Source of the DNA: Acetobacteraceae bacterium
Lineage (GTDB): Bacteria > Pseudomonadota > Alphaproteobacteria > Zavarziniales > Zavarziniaceae
Length of the DNA stretch: 64,000 nt
Assembly: GCA_947379865.1 (NCBI GenBank)
Contig: CANCOY010000003.1
Span: 1-64,000, forward strand
Direction: 5' to 3'
Both the position numbers and the translations under genes were made by a program. Shown here in pieces: positions 14,137 to 22,123 of the stretch. The notes under the pieces were generated by a model that saw only the letters and a list, made by a program, of their open reading frames with translations, made no database searches and was not told the origin of the DNA. The number at the start of each line of letters is the position of its first letter. Position 1 is the first letter of the stretch.

Positions 14137-15351
14137 CTATTCGGCCGCGTCGCTCTTCTTGCCGAGGCCCATGGCTTCCATGACCTCGGGCGAGATGTTC
14201 TTGTCGCCCTTGGCGGCAATGTGCTGTTCCAGGCGCTTGCCCACGGCCTTGAAATTCTGGCCCCAGTATTCGTCCCGGTTATCCCGCGCCCAGGCAAGCG
14301 AGTCTTCGCGGTTGATGTTCGAGCCCTGGAACTTCGGAAACACATAGCGTGCCAGAAGCTCATAGGAATTCTTCTTGCGCGGCCACGAGGCCCAATTGTG
14401 GTCCAGCGTCAGGAAGGCGCCAAAGCCGCCCGACTGCTTTTCCAGGCGCTCGATCTGGGCAATGGCCATCTCGGGCGTGCCGATCACCGCAAAGCCTGAG
14501 GCATTCAGGCTGTCGATGACGTCGTCTCCCTCCATGCCGAGGGGCAGGGCCGCCACCTTGGTGAAATAGTACAGCCACTTCTCCAGACCAAAGGCGACGT
14601 CGGCGCGGGCCTGTTCCATGGTCTCGGCGATATGGATGGGGCCAACCAGCCGCCATTTCGACCGGTCGACGGTATTGCCCTTCTCGCGCGCCGTCTCCTC
14701 GGCGATGGCCCAGTTGGAGGCCAGCGCATTGAAGCCACCAGCTGAGGTCGCGCCGATGGACAGCATGCCGATGCCATGGCGGCCGGCCGCATTGGCGCCG
14801 GTGGGCGAGAGCTGGCTGGCCACCGCGATCTCGATGGAGGGCCTTGTATAGGGATTAAGGTGCAGGCGGGCGTTGTTCAGTTCGAACCAGTCGCTCTTGT
14901 GGGTAACCACCTCGCCCCGCAGCAGGCGCACCATGCAGTCCAGCGCCTCGTCCATGCGGTCGCGCTGCTTCTCTACCGGGATCCCCATCATGAAAGCGTC
15001 CGACGGCAGGGCACCCGGGCCGCAGCCCAGCATGACGCGGCCGCGCGTGACATGGTCAAGCTGGTTCATGCGCTCGGCCAGCATCAGCGGATGGTGATAG
15101 GGCAGGGACGACACGCCGGTGCCGAGGCGGATGTTGCGCGTGCGCTCGGCAACCGTGGCGATGAACAGCTCGGGGCTGGAGATGATCTCATAGCCGGCTG
15201 AATGATGTTCACCAATCCACGCCTCGTCATAGCCGAGAGTGTCCATCCACTGGACCAGCTCGAAATCGCGTTCAAGCGCCAGGGTGGGGTTTTCGTCAAT
15301 CGGATGAAAGGGCGCGATGAACGAGCCAAAACGCATTTTGGTGCCAGACAT
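14137..15351 (-). CDS. LLM-class (bacterial luciferase-like) flavin-dependent oxidoreductase
   Basis: The ATG at 15351 follows GGAGGAGG and gives 404 residues. It starts MRFGSFIAPFHPIDENP, has the luciferase-like TIM-barrel segments WIGEHHSAGYEIISSPELFIATVAERT and LGTGVSSLPYHHPLMLAERMNQLDHVTRGRVMLGCGPG, and an ATSAGGFNALAS loop. These enzymes use reduced FMN (from a separate reductase) and O2 for monooxygenation, or F420 in some branches. The long C-terminal extension (YVFPKFQG ... WARDNRDEYWGQNFKA) is typical of a catabolic monooxygenase subgroup. It is probably cotranscribed with the acyl-CoA dehydrogenase upstream (131 bp). Confidence 0.9.
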   Translation of the reverse strand: MSGTKMRFGSFIAPFHPIDENPTLALERDFELVQWMDTLGYDEAWIGEHHSAGYEIISSPELFIATVAERTRNIRLGTGVSSLPYHHPLMLAERMNQLDHVTRGRVMLGCGPGALPSDAFMMGIPVEKQRDRMDEALDCMVRLLRGEVVTHKSDWFELNNARLHLNPYTRPSIEIAVASQLSPTGANAAGRHGIGMLSIGATSAGGFNALASNWAIAEETAREKGNTVDRSKWRLVGPIHIAETMEQARADVAFGLEKWLYYFTKVAALPLGMEGDDVIDSLNASGFAVIGTPEMAIAQIERLEKQSGGFGAFLTLDHNWASWPRKKNSYELLARYVFPKFQGSNINREDSLAWARDNRDEYWGQNFKAVGKRLEQHIAAKGDKNISPEVMEAMGLGKKSDAAE

Positions 15352-15482
15352 TTGGGCCTCCTCCCATGGAGATGGATGCTTCCTCTGCCGGGAAGTCACC
15401 CTGAAAATGGAAGGCCAAGACCTTCCGGTCAATGTGATTTGCAAAGGGTGCCCAGCCCTTGGGGCCAGGCACCCTCGGCGTG

Positions 15483-16646
15483 TCAGCCCATCAAGGAGCC
15501 AAGCTGCGTCGGCAGGCCAAGGACCACGGCGGAGATGGCCGCATTGTGGATCTCGGTGGAACCCTCGGCGACCAGCTTGGTGCGGGCGTCGCGGAAATAG
15601 CGGTTGACGCCGGTGGAGTTCATCATGCCGCTGCCACCCCACATCTGGAGCAACTGGTGGCAGCACTCATAGGCGGTCTCGCAGATGAACGACTTGCACA
15701 TGGACCCATAGGGCTGGTCCATCTTGTCCTCGTCATAGAGCTTGGTCGAGGTATAGAGCAGGGCACGGCAGGCCTCGAGCTTGGAGACGATGATCGCCAG
15801 GCGGTCGGTGATGGGCGACAGCTTGGCCATGGGCTCGCCATAGAGGGTGCGCTGCTTCACATAGTCGACAGTCTGCTCCAGCATCCCCTGGGCGCAGCCC
15901 AGCGACGTGGCTGCATGGCCCATGAAGCTGGCCTGGTTGACCGGGGCGATTGCGGCATTGCCGGTGAGCAGGTCGCCCAGCACGTCGCCCGCCTCGATGC
16001 GCACGTCATTGAACGAGATCGGGCCGGTATTGGTGCCGCGCCAGCCCAGCTTGTCCTCGTACTTGTCCACGCTGAAGCCCTTGGCCTCGCGGTCGACGAT
16101 GACCACGCCATAGCCGTTCTGGCCGTCACGCTGGGTGCGGCACATCACGATATAGGTGGTGGCCTGGCCCTGGGTGCAGAACAGCTTGGCGCCGTTCAGA
16201 CGATAGCCATTGCCATCGGCCGTCAGCTTGGTCTGGTGGGCCTGGGTGTTGATGGCGCCCGACGGTTCCGTCTGGGAAAAGGCCATGATCCGCTCGCCGC
16301 GTGCCGAGGCTGGCAGCAGGCGCTGGCGCTGTTCCTCGGTGCCCAGCAGATGGGCAACTGCAGGGCACAGGATCATTTCCACCGACAAGAGGCCGGCAAA
16401 GCTGGGACTGGCCTTGGCCAGTTCCTCAAGCACCAGGCAGGTGGTGGTCAGGTCCGCACCGACGCCGCCGTATTCCTCGGGGATCCACAGGCCAAGGAAG
16501 CCCAGTTCCACGCAACGCTGGGTCAGCGAGGCCGGGGCTGCTTCGTCGGCGTCGATCTTGTTGGCAAGCGGCAGCAACTCGTTCTGGGCGAAGCGGCGTG
16601 CCACGTCGCGCATCATGGTCTGATCTTCGTTCAGGAAATAGGACAT
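15483..16646 (-). CDS. Acyl-CoA dehydrogenase
   Basis: Beginning at the ATG at 16646 the product has 387 residues. FAD-contact motifs are FSQTEPSGAINTQAHQTK and the C-terminal LQMWGGSGMMNSTGVNRYFRDART, and the middle segment AQGMLEQTVDYVKQRTLYGEPMAKL is family-typical. The C-terminal EGSTEIHNAAISAVVLG region suits a homotetrameric ACAD. No catalytic Glu is asserted here. The gene is 22 bp after an APH-type kinase gene; the human fusion proteins ACAD10/11 join the same two activities to process 4-hydroxyacyl-CoAs. Whether this pair does so is inference. Confidence 0.93.
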   Translation of the reverse strand: MSYFLNEDQTMMRDVARRFAQNELLPLANKIDADEAAPASLTQRCVELGFLGLWIPEEYGGVGADLTTTCLVLEELAKASPSFAGLLSVEMILCPAVAHLLGTEEQRQRLLPASARGERIMAFSQTEPSGAINTQAHQTKLTADGNGYRLNGAKLFCTQGQATTYIVMCRTQRDGQNGYGVVIVDREAKGFSVDKYEDKLGWRGTNTGPISFNDVRIEAGDVLGDLLTGNAAIAPVNQASFMGHAATSLGCAQGMLEQTVDYVKQRTLYGEPMAKLSPITDRLAIIVSKLEACRALLYTSTKLYDEDKMDQPYGSMCKSFICETAYECCHQLLQMWGGSGMMNSTGVNRYFRDARTKLVAEGSTEIHNAAISAVVLGLPTQLGSLMG

Positions 16647-16668
16647 GGCGTTTCTCCGTTTATTGTTG

Positions 16669-17649
16669 TCAGCCGGCGCGTTCAGCGCGGGCAGCAAGAA
16701 GGGCGGTATAGCTGGGCACCAGGGCGGCAAAGGCCCCGAAGCGCGGGTCCTTGATCCGGCCCGTGTTGAACAGGTGCCCCCCCAGCGCAATGATGGCGGC
16801 AACCTTGGCCTGGCCAAGCACGGCATAGCGGGCGGCATCCACCGCCTTGCGGCCGGTTCCCGCCTCCCAGGCCTCGATCATCTGGTTGCGTGACCACCAG
16901 GCCGGCAGGTCGAAGCCGGCATTGGCAAGGGCAGCCTCGCCCTGGTCGTGGAACATCAGGATGTAGCCCAGGTCCAGCATGGGCTCTGCCACCTGGGCCA
17001 TTTCCCAGTCCAGCACGGCGGTCAGGCGGCCGCCCTGCCACATGCAGTTGCCATGCTTGGGGTCCCCATGGACCGGGGTGGCCGGCCCCGTGGTGCCGAG
17101 GGGGCGGCGCACCAGATCCTCGAGCACGGCCACCAGTTCCCGGGGCGCCTCGGCCCCCAGGCTGACGTCCAGCCAGTGCTGCGCCTCCTCGGTTACCGTG
17201 CGTCCCCCTTGCGGATAGAGCGCCGGGTCCATGCGGTGAAGCGCCGTGAGGGCTGAGAACCACTGGTTGCACAGCTGGTCGGCCTGTTCCGGGGCGGCGG
17301 CCAGCCAGTCGGGGACGGCATATTCAAAAGCCTCCCCCGGCAGCTTCTCCATGACAAAGAACGGATCGCCGATGACGCCTGCATCGGTGACCAGATCATG
17401 GACCCGGGGCACGGGGACGGCGGGGGCATGCTTTGCCACGGCGCCAAGGATGGCGTGCTGGCGCGCCATGTCATAGGGCGGCAGCAGGCCTTCCTCCGAC
17501 GGAGGCAGGCGCAGGATGCGGTCAAGACCATCGAGCAGATAGGTCTCGTTGGAATGGCCGGCCGACAGGGTGACGATGCGGGTGATGCGCTCACCCCCCT
17601 CGATCGAACCCCGCAGGCCCGCCAGCATCTGGACAAGATCGCGTGCCAT
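16669..17649 (-). CDS. APH-family phosphotransferase (ACAD10/11 kinase-domain-like)
   Basis: This 326-residue kinase fold has the Brenner motif PVHGDPKHGNCMW and the metal-binding LDWEMAQVAEPMLDLGY, with a nucleotide-binding N-lobe (VTLSAGHSNETYLLDG, FFVMEKLPGEAFEYAVPDW). The family phosphorylates small hydroxylated substrates. Close relatives include the kinase half of human ACAD10/11 and LvaA of levulinate catabolism, which act on 4-hydroxyacyl-CoA. Next to an acyl-CoA dehydrogenase that role is favoured over antibiotic resistance. It lies seven bases after the stop of the upstream unknown gene. Confidence 0.85.
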   Translation of the reverse strand: MARDLVQMLAGLRGSIEGGERITRIVTLSAGHSNETYLLDGLDRILRLPPSEEGLLPPYDMARQHAILGAVAKHAPAVPVPRVHDLVTDAGVIGDPFFVMEKLPGEAFEYAVPDWLAAAPEQADQLCNQWFSALTALHRMDPALYPQGGRTVTEEAQHWLDVSLGAEAPRELVAVLEDLVRRPLGTTGPATPVHGDPKHGNCMWQGGRLTAVLDWEMAQVAEPMLDLGYILMFHDQGEAALANAGFDLPAWWSRNQMIEAWEAGTGRKAVDAARYAVLGQAKVAAIIALGGHLFNTGRIKDPRFGAFAALVPSYTALLAARAERAG

Positions 17650-17656
17650 GGCTGGC

Positions 17657-18841
17657 CTAGATGATCGAGTTCGCGGCGGTCAGGCCCAGCGCCTCGTTGC
17701 CACCATGAATGATCGTTTCCATGATGCCATAGCCGGTCATGTTGCCTTCGGTCGCGCGGATCGGGCAGTCGCGCAGCTGGTGGATGCGCTTCAGAGTCTC
17801 GATGTCGAGGGTATTGGCGAACTTCTCGCCATCCAGCTCCAGCTCGCCCTTCCACGACCCATGCTTCTTGCCGTCAAAGCCCAGATAGAGGCCAGGGCCA
17901 AGGTGCACGCCAGAGGTGCCCATCACTTCGATGCTAACCGTATGGGTGTCGCCCTGCAGCATGTCGAAATGCACAAGGCCACCCTTCAGGCGGCGGGTGC
18001 GGTCGTCATAGGCGAGTTCCGGGCGCACGCGCGCCACCTTCTCCTGCGAGCCGTCGGGATGGTTCCGATAGCCTGACGAATAGAAGATCTTGCCGTTCCG
18101 CGACATGTAATAGAAGTGATAGGCAACCGTGGAGCCATCTGGCGCCGTCAGCAGGATGGGGCTCCAGATCAGGTAGAAGGGTGATTGCCCGAATTTGGAA
18201 TCGCCGAAGTCCTCGGTGGGGCGGACGTCGGCAAGATGCGCGCCCACATCGAGGCGGGTTCCCCAGCTGTGGTCGCGGAATTCGCGCCACTCGTCCGGGT
18301 TGATCTCCATGCGCTGGCCTTCGATCTCGACCCAGCCGGACGGCACGCCGCACTGATGATAGCGAATCACGTCGGAGCCCACGCGGAAGCCATCCTTCTC
18401 GCGCTGCTTGTGGCGATCCTCAAGGAAGGGCGGCATCAGCGACGTAAAGGTCACATCATAAGAGATCGGCTGGATATCATTCTTGGCCAGTGCATAGCGC
18501 ACCTTGTGCATGGGCTCGATGATTTCATAGGTAAGGGGGCCGACGTCCGTCAGCGTCGGGTCATCCAGCAGTTCCCGGCTGGCCCGCACGGTCCACTGCT
18601 CTGCCCCGCGTGAGACGGCGGCAAAGCCATCCATGATCCCGCGATTGTGATAACGGCCGAGGCCGAAATCGATACCCAGTGCGCCGTCCTTGCGGACGCA
18701 GGCTGTCCAGATCTTTTCCGTCCAGCCGTGGTCCGACGTGGCAACGCTGCCAAAGGTATCGACGATCTGGTGGTTCAGGAATTCGTCAAGGCGCGTCAGG
18801 CGGCCGATATCTTCCATGTCGTGGGGGCGGGAATTGCGCAT
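17657..18841 (-). CDS. Conserved protein of unknown function, beta-rich
   Basis: The protein has 394 residues, no signal peptide and no obvious membrane span. It is dominated by short beta-type segments: FRVGSDVIRYHQCGVPSGWVEIEGQRMEI, FREFRDHSWGTRLDVG-like, FYLIWSPILL, STVAYHFYYMSRNGKIFYSSGY. The D-H-S-W-G motif and hydrophobic strands recall lipocalin-like proteins of the hydroxyneurosporene-synthase type, and similar proteins (DUF7064/7065 style) occur beside acyl-CoA genes. Neither assignment is firm. Tight linkage to the kinase (7 bp) and acyl-CoA dehydrogenase implies a role in that pathway, perhaps binding a hydrophobic substrate. Confidence 0.65.
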   Translation of the reverse strand: MRNSRPHDMEDIGRLTRLDEFLNHQIVDTFGSVATSDHGWTEKIWTACVRKDGALGIDFGLGRYHNRGIMDGFAAVSRGAEQWTVRASRELLDDPTLTDVGPLTYEIIEPMHKVRYALAKNDIQPISYDVTFTSLMPPFLEDRHKQREKDGFRVGSDVIRYHQCGVPSGWVEIEGQRMEINPDEWREFRDHSWGTRLDVGAHLADVRPTEDFGDSKFGQSPFYLIWSPILLTAPDGSTVAYHFYYMSRNGKIFYSSGYRNHPDGSQEKVARVRPELAYDDRTRRLKGGLVHFDMLQGDTHTVSIEVMGTSGVHLGPGLYLGFDGKKHGSWKGELELDGEKFANTLDIETLKRIHQLRDCPIRATEGNMTGYGIMETIIHGGNEALGLTAANSII

Positions 18842-19062
18842 GGGCGTCTCTCCAGAGGTTTTTCAGGCCCTCTGGACACAATCAGGATGATCAGTCGGGG
18901 CCTGTTGGGAAAATCCAGCCAGTAGTTGACGGCCTCTGGCGACCCCCGGTCTTTCAGGATCGTGCGATTTCTATCAAAATCGTCCGCTCTACCTGTCTTG
19001 CGCCCCTGCCAGAGGGCGCGTTTAATCATGCCAACAGGGAAACCATCAAAACGGGGGTTTTG

Positions 19063-19947
19063 TTGGACCAGAGACAGGCATGGGCCGGCGCCGGCCGGGC
19101 CATATCACAGGCTGTTGGCTTTGAACCGACGGCATCCAGCGCGGATGCCGCCTGGACCTCTGCGCGCCTCTATGCCTGGCGCGGCCGGGCCCATGAATGC
19201 GCCTTTCCGCAGTTTGACCAGCCCGTGCTGGTCTACCACACCGGCGGGGCCGCCCATGTGCCCGTGCTCTATCGCGGGCGCGACCATGCCGCCTCCCACC
19301 CCGGCCACTTCACCTTCATCCCGCAGGATACGCCCATCACCTGGCAGATCGGTGGCGACGTCCATTCCTATTCCCTGCACCTGATACCCGGCGCGTTCGA
19401 GCGCTTGCTGGAGCAGGGGGGCGAGAAGCTGGTGGCGGGCGTGCGCCTGAAGTGCGGCTTCACCGATGGGCTTCTGGCCGAGATGGTGGAGACCATGGCG
19501 GCCGAGGCACTGCGGCCAACCCAGTTGGGCTCCCTGCTGGTGGATTCCATGGTGGACAGCATCGCCCTGTGCCTGGCGCGGGCGTCGGTCGGTTCCGTGG
19601 CCTGGAAACCGGATGCCGGTGGCCTGCCGCGCCGCGCCCTGCAGGCGGTGATGGAGATGATCGACGCCAATCTGGAGACGGGCATCTCGCTGCAGGCCCT
19701 GGCGGACGAGGTTGGCCTCAGCCGGGCCCATTTCGTGACGGCGTTCCGCCGTGCGGTGGGCACGACGCCTCATCGCTTCCTGACCCAGCGGCGAATCGAC
19801 GTGGCGCAGCACAAGTTGCTGTCCTCGACAGCCGCCATTGCCGACATTGCTCTGGCCTGTGGCTTTTCCAGCCAGGCCCATTTTACGGACTGTTTCCGCC
19901 GGCTTAGCGGGACAACGCCCGCCGCCTGGCGTCTGCGCCGCCAATAG
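19063..19947 (+). CDS. AraC-family transcriptional regulator
   Basis: The C-terminal 100 residues are a double HTH (ISLQALADEVGLSRAHFVTAFRRAVGTTPHRFLTQRRIDVAQHKLL ... IADIALACGFSSQAHFTDCFRRLSGTTPAAWR). The N-terminal part is a cupin-like effector domain (PQFDQPVLVYHTGGAAHVPVLYRGRDHAASHPGHFTFIPQDTPITWQI). No ATG fits; TTG codons at 19060 and 19063 follow a G-rich stretch and give about 294 residues, the usual length. The exact start is uncertain. Convergent with the flavin reductase gene, it could act on any of the surrounding operons. Confidence 0.85.
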   Translation: MDQRQAWAGAGRAISQAVGFEPTASSADAAWTSARLYAWRGRAHECAFPQFDQPVLVYHTGGAAHVPVLYRGRDHAASHPGHFTFIPQDTPITWQIGGDVHSYSLHLIPGAFERLLEQGGEKLVAGVRLKCGFTDGLLAEMVETMAAEALRPTQLGSLLVDSMVDSIALCLARASVGSVAWKPDAGGLPRRALQAVMEMIDANLETGISLQALADEVGLSRAHFVTAFRRAVGTTPHRFLTQRRIDVAQHKLLSSTAAIADIALACGFSSQAHFTDCFRRLSGTTPAAWRLRRQ

Positions 19948-19957
19948 GCGGCCCTTG

Positions 19958-19984
19958 CGCCCGCCGGACAGTGTCCGACGGGCG
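19958..19984. terminator. Strong hairpin between convergent genes
   Basis: The arms CGCCCGCCGGACA (19958-19970) and TGTCCGACGGGCG (19972-19984) are complementary with one mismatch, giving a long stem with a tight loop. It lies between the araC stop at 19947 and the reductase stop at 19998. It probably ends transcription from both sides, although there is no T-run. Confidence 0.65.
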
Positions 19985-19997
19985 TCTGTGGTACCGC

Positions 19998-22016
19998 TCA
20001 GATCTGGCGGGCCAGGTAGGCTGCCTCGTGAATGGCATTGCCATAGGAGCGCGGCGTGCGTGCGTCGCCCACCACCTGTACCTGCACCTGCTTGCCCATC
20101 AGCTCGCGCGCCAGACTGTTGACCGGTGTGCGGCCAAGGCTGACCACCAGGGTATCCGCCTTTACCACCTCGGTGCGGCCGTCGCCATGGCGCAGGGTGA
20201 CCTCGCCGTCGCCCACGGCCACCACGCTGGTCATCACCTCGATCGTCAGGCCGGCGGCGCCAAGCTGTGCCTCGGTCACCGGCCCGCGCGAGCCAAGATA
20301 GTTGGCGGGCGTGAAGGCGGCGTTGGTCTCCAGCACACGGACATTGCGACCCTGGCGGTGCAGGTCGAGGGCCAGCTCGCCCCCGTAGCCGGCGCCCCAG
20401 ATGATCACGCGCTGGCCGGGTTCGCGGGCATCCTTGCGCGCCATGATCTCGTCCATGGTCAGGGCAAAGCCGCTCTTGCGGGCCGCCTCCATGCCGGGAA
20501 TGGCGGGGATCACCGCCTCGGCGCCGGTGGCGATCACCACGATGTCGGGGTTCTCGGCCATGATGCTGGCGGCGTCGGTCCTGGCGCCAAGGCGCACCGG
20601 CACCTTCAGCTTCTTCATCATCACGCGGTGGTAATCGGGCTGGTAACGCAGCATGCCAAAGGTGGGCAGGGCCTTGTAATTGCCGACCCAGTCCATGGCG
20701 CCGCCCAGATGGTCTGCCTTTTCCAGCAGGACCACGTCATGGCCGATCTCGCGCGCCGTGATCGCATATTCCATGCCGCCAGAGCCGCCGCCCACCACCA
20801 CGACCTTCTTGGGTGCGTTGGTGGGGCGCAGGCGGTATTCATCGTCGCGGCCAAACACCGGGTTCTGGGCCGAACCAGCCCAGCCCTTGCCAAAGATATT
20901 GCCCTGCAGCAGCGAGGCGCCGGTGTGGGTCGACTTGCGGATCTCGTCCTCGCGCCCCTCGTACATCTTGCGGGGGAAGTCAGGGTCATCCAGCGACAGG
21001 CGGCAGACGCCGGCGAAATCGGCGGCGCCATCCGACAGGAACTCGCGGATGTGATCCGGCGTAATCAGGTTGGCCGAGCCGATCAGGGGGATGTCGATGT
21101 TGTTGGCCAGCAGACCCTGCTTCAGCGTCTTCAGGTTGTCGCGGTTGATCATCTTGGGCGTATAGAAGTTCGGGCCGATGAACTCCCACGACTGGACATC
21201 CTCCCGCCGGCTCTTGGCGCCCAGCATGGAGCCAAAGGTGCAGTCGAGGGCGGCGATGCCCAGCGCATGCAGGCGCGGCGCGTAATGCTCCACGAAATAG
21301 GCGATGTCGAAGCCGCCTTCGAGGTTTTCATCAACGCAGATGCGCGGGATCAGCGGATAGTCGACGCCGCACAGTTCCTGCGTCCGCTTGATGATCTCCT
21401 CGATGAAGAGGAAGCGGTCGGCGTATTTGTCGTTGCGGCCGACGTTGGACAGCAGCGACAGCGTCGTGTGCGGCAGAGAGCCGTGGCAGAAATGGTAGGA
21501 GACGAAATCAAAGCCTGCTTCCTTGGCGCGGCGCGCGCCCTGGGCATAGGCCTCGACCAGGTCCTCATAGTCGGCGGTGGTCAGCACGCGCGGTTCGGGA
21601 TTGCCGATCGCCGCAGCAGCGCTTGAGCCCCACGAGACGGTGCCCGGAATCCAGCCTTCGCCCGGTTTCAGGGGCACGGTGGTGCCAAGGCCCGGGATCA
21701 GGCCGCCATAGAACAGCTGGATGCCAGCCAGCGTATTGTTGTGGTGCATGACTTCCACCACATCACGGAAGCCGATGACATAGGTGTCGTCATAGATGCC
21801 CAGCATGCGCTCGTTGATCAGGCCGTCATGGCGGACACAGGTGGCGCCAACCACCACGGCACCATAGCCACCCTTGGCAAAGGCTTCGTAGGCGGCAACC
21901 AGCCGGCGGGTCACATGACCCAGCGGGTCCGACATGTTGAGGGTCGTCGGTTCGTGGATGATACGGTTCTGAAACGTCAGCCCCTTGGTCTGGAAGGGCT
22001 CAAAAACGGGGTCCAC
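19998..22016 (-). CDS. OYE/2,4-dienoyl-CoA reductase-type NADH:flavin oxidoreductase lacking Fe-S cysteines
   Basis: The product has 672 residues, the family length. An N-terminal FMN TIM barrel (residues 1-340, FEPFQTKGLTFQNRIIHEPT ... GSANLITPDHIREFLSDGAADFAGVCR) precedes a dinucleotide-binding half (VVVVGGGSGGMEYAITAREIGHDVVLLEK and VIIWGAGYGGELALDLHRQG). In FadH, trimethylamine dehydrogenase and BaiCD-type enzymes a [4Fe-4S] cluster sits in C-x2-C-x3-C-x11-C between the halves. Here that stretch reads STHTGASLLQGNIFGKGWAG with no cysteine. The cluster is presumably absent, so electron flow must differ. The substrate is probably an enone or unsaturated CoA ester. Confidence 0.9.
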   Translation of the reverse strand: MDPVFEPFQTKGLTFQNRIIHEPTTLNMSDPLGHVTRRLVAAYEAFAKGGYGAVVVGATCVRHDGLINERMLGIYDDTYVIGFRDVVEVMHHNNTLAGIQLFYGGLIPGLGTTVPLKPGEGWIPGTVSWGSSAAAAIGNPEPRVLTTADYEDLVEAYAQGARRAKEAGFDFVSYHFCHGSLPHTTLSLLSNVGRNDKYADRFLFIEEIIKRTQELCGVDYPLIPRICVDENLEGGFDIAYFVEHYAPRLHALGIAALDCTFGSMLGAKSRREDVQSWEFIGPNFYTPKMINRDNLKTLKQGLLANNIDIPLIGSANLITPDHIREFLSDGAADFAGVCRLSLDDPDFPRKMYEGREDEIRKSTHTGASLLQGNIFGKGWAGSAQNPVFGRDDEYRLRPTNAPKKVVVVGGGSGGMEYAITAREIGHDVVLLEKADHLGGAMDWVGNYKALPTFGMLRYQPDYHRVMMKKLKVPVRLGARTDAASIMAENPDIVVIATGAEAVIPAIPGMEAARKSGFALTMDEIMARKDAREPGQRVIIWGAGYGGELALDLHRQGRNVRVLETNAAFTPANYLGSRGPVTEAQLGAAGLTIEVMTSVVAVGDGEVTLRHGDGRTEVVKADTLVVSLGRTPVNSLARELMGKQVQVQVVGDARTPRSYGNAIHEAAYLARQI

Positions 22017-22039
22017 GGCGTTCTCCTGTTACCTGGCTT

Positions 22040-22061
22040 GGCCGACCAGAGGTTGTCGGCC
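22040..22061. promoter_or_regulatory. Operator-like inverted repeat in a divergent promoter
   Basis: GGCCGAC (22040-22046) and GTCGGCC (22055-22061) are perfect 7-bp arms with an 8-bp spacer. The site lies just upstream of the flavin reductase start (22016) and 63 bp from the acyl-CoA ligase start (22124). It may let one regulator control both directions. Confidence 0.45.
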
Positions 22062-22123
22062 TTTGTTGGAGCGTATAAGACTCGTTTCCATAAAACAGCT
22101 TAGAAAATGGGAGGGCAAGCGCC

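Noticed and set aside
16669..17649. Aminoglycoside resistance
   Set aside because: The kinase motif is in the ACAD-linked APH group and the neighbours are acyl-CoA genes.
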